Source of the DNA: Roseiarcus fermentans
GTDB lineage: Bacteria > Pseudomonadota > Alphaproteobacteria > Rhizobiales > Beijerinckiaceae
Assembly (NCBI RefSeq): GCF_003315135.1
Contig: NZ_QNRK01000001.1
Location: forward strand, 193,458-257,457
Length of the DNA stretch: 64,000 bases
Direction of reading: 5' to 3'
Positions within the stretch are counted from its first letter, which is position 1. Each line of letters opens with the position of its first letter. Below the pieces are notes generated by a model. It saw nothing but the letters and a program-made list of their open reading frames with translations. It searched no databases and was not told the DNA's origin. Shown here in pieces: positions 63,386 through 64,000 of this stretch. The position numbers were made by a program, and so were the translations under genes.

Positions 63386-64000
63386 TCAGTAATCCACCCG
63401 CGCCAGATAGAGCCCGTGCGCCGGCGCGACCTGCCCGCACCGGCTGCGCTCGGCGGCGGCCAGCGCCGCTGCGAGGTCGGCGGCGGTCCAGCGCCCGGCG
63501 CCGACGTCGATCAGCGAGCCGACCATCGAGCGCACCTGTCGATGCAGGAACGACAGCGCGCTCACCGCGAACGTGATCGCGTCGCCGTCGCGCGCGACGT
63601 CGAGCCGGTCGAGGGTGCGGATCGGCGATTTCGCCTGGCACTGCGCGTCCCGGAAGGTGGTGAAGTCGTGGCGGCCGATCAGGGCGCGCGCCGCCGCGCG
63701 CATCGCCTCGACATCGAGGCTCGCTTTCACCCGCCAGGCGCGGCCGCGGTCGAGCGCGAGCGGGGCGCGGCGGTTGACGACCCGATAGACGTAATGGCGC
63801 GCCCGGGCGGAATGGCGGGCGTCGAAATCGTCGGCGACCGGCTCGACCGCGAGGACTGCGACCGGATGGGGGACGCAATGCGCGTTGAGCCCCTCCGACA
63901 GCCGGAACGGCGCCCAGCCGCGCTCGAGGTCGATGTGGGCGACCTGCCCGGTCGCATGCACGCCGGCGTCGGTCCGGCCCGCTCCGGCCACGACCCGCGT
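63386..64000 (-). CDS. truA: tRNA pseudouridine synthase TruA, 5' end cut off
   Basis: The frame is open to the window edge; the visible 204 residues are the central and C-terminal part. '[23 protein letters not shown]' carries the catalytic Asp of 'GRTDAGVHA'. 'ARHYVYRV', '[22 protein letters not shown]' and '[21 protein letters not shown]' follow. It makes pseudouridine at tRNA positions 38-40. The true start is beyond the right edge. Confidence 0.94.
   Translation of the reverse strand, partial: TRVVAGAGRTDAGVHATGQVAHIDLERGWAPFRLSEGLNAHCVPHPVAVLAVEPVADDFDARHSARARHYVYRVVNRRAPLALDRGRAWRVKASLDVEAMRAAARALIGRHDFTTFRDAQCQAKSPIRTLDRLDVARDGDAITFAVSALSFLHRQVRSMVGSLIDVGAGRWTAADLAAALAAAERSRCGQVAPAHGLYLARVDY

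Overview
This 64 kb window is chromosomal DNA of very high G+C (about 70% by eye) from an alphaproteobacterium. Hyphomicrobiales (Rhizobiales) is the most likely order. The evidence is a ChvI-ChvG-HprK-EIIA-HPr cluster, a CcrM-type GANTC methyltransferase, an alphaproteobacterial LexA-type direct repeat, a zinc-free bL36, Edd of the Entner-Doudoroff pathway, MmcB, an aroK/aroB locus followed by a CNNM/CorC protein, and dispersed palindromic elements of the CGTCATTGCGAG and CTTCGACAAGCTCAGG types. I cannot name the genus. Coding density is high. No tRNA, rRNA, CRISPR array, intact insertion sequence or prophage was seen.

Layout: 1-6.1 kb holds a cut-off gene end, an orphan VapB-like antitoxin, a divergent MarR/SnoaL pair with two tandem palindromes, a ThiE-like protein, a Sel1-repeat protein and edd. 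6.2-12.2 kb holds a nitrilase-fold protein lacking the usual cysteine, an MBL hydrolase, bioY, a thioesterase, a phosphopantetheinyl transferase, rpmJ, a TPR protein and an alpha/beta hydrolase. 12.2-21.9 kb is mostly minus strand: DacB, a STAS protein and two small proteins, a soluble PAS-rich hybrid kinase, an ornithine-cyclodeaminase-like protein, LapA-domain protein, IHF-beta, an NDUFA9-like protein and an EF-G paralogue. 22.2-30.5 kb runs rightward: a fused AroK-AroB, a CNNM/CorC protein, then hflK-hflC-DUF2065-degP-dipeptidase, a membrane protein-quality block. 30.5-31.5 kb is non-coding and carries a LexA-type box and dispersed repeats.

31.5-37.6 kb pairs lptCAB (LPS export) with a convergent chvI-chvG-hprK-EIIA-HPr operon that links envelope two-component signalling to a regulatory phosphotransferase branch. 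38-47.3 kb has a HugZ-like protein, a LysR regulator, TsaC/Sua5, an acyl-CoA dehydrogenase/enoyl-CoA hydratase pair, PrmB, and a creatininase-rnhB-ccrM operon. 47.3-48.8 kb is a second non-coding repeat field. 48.8-53.8 kb carries ruvC-ruvA, a vapBC pair and an unknown membrane protein wedged before ruvB, then xerD and DUF167. 53.9-62.3 kb is one long dipeptide-type ABC transporter operon (dppABC, an unknown membrane protein, dppDF, a GMC oxidoreductase, mmcB). The window ends with a universal stress protein and the 3' part of truA.

I found no complete undescribed system that I can defend. The best leads are the fused AroKB, the nitrilase-fold protein without its cysteine, the unknown membrane protein inside the dpp operon, the toxin-antitoxin insertion in the ruv locus, the isolated LexA-type box, and a family of double-hairpin repeats whose stems vary in a compensatory way.
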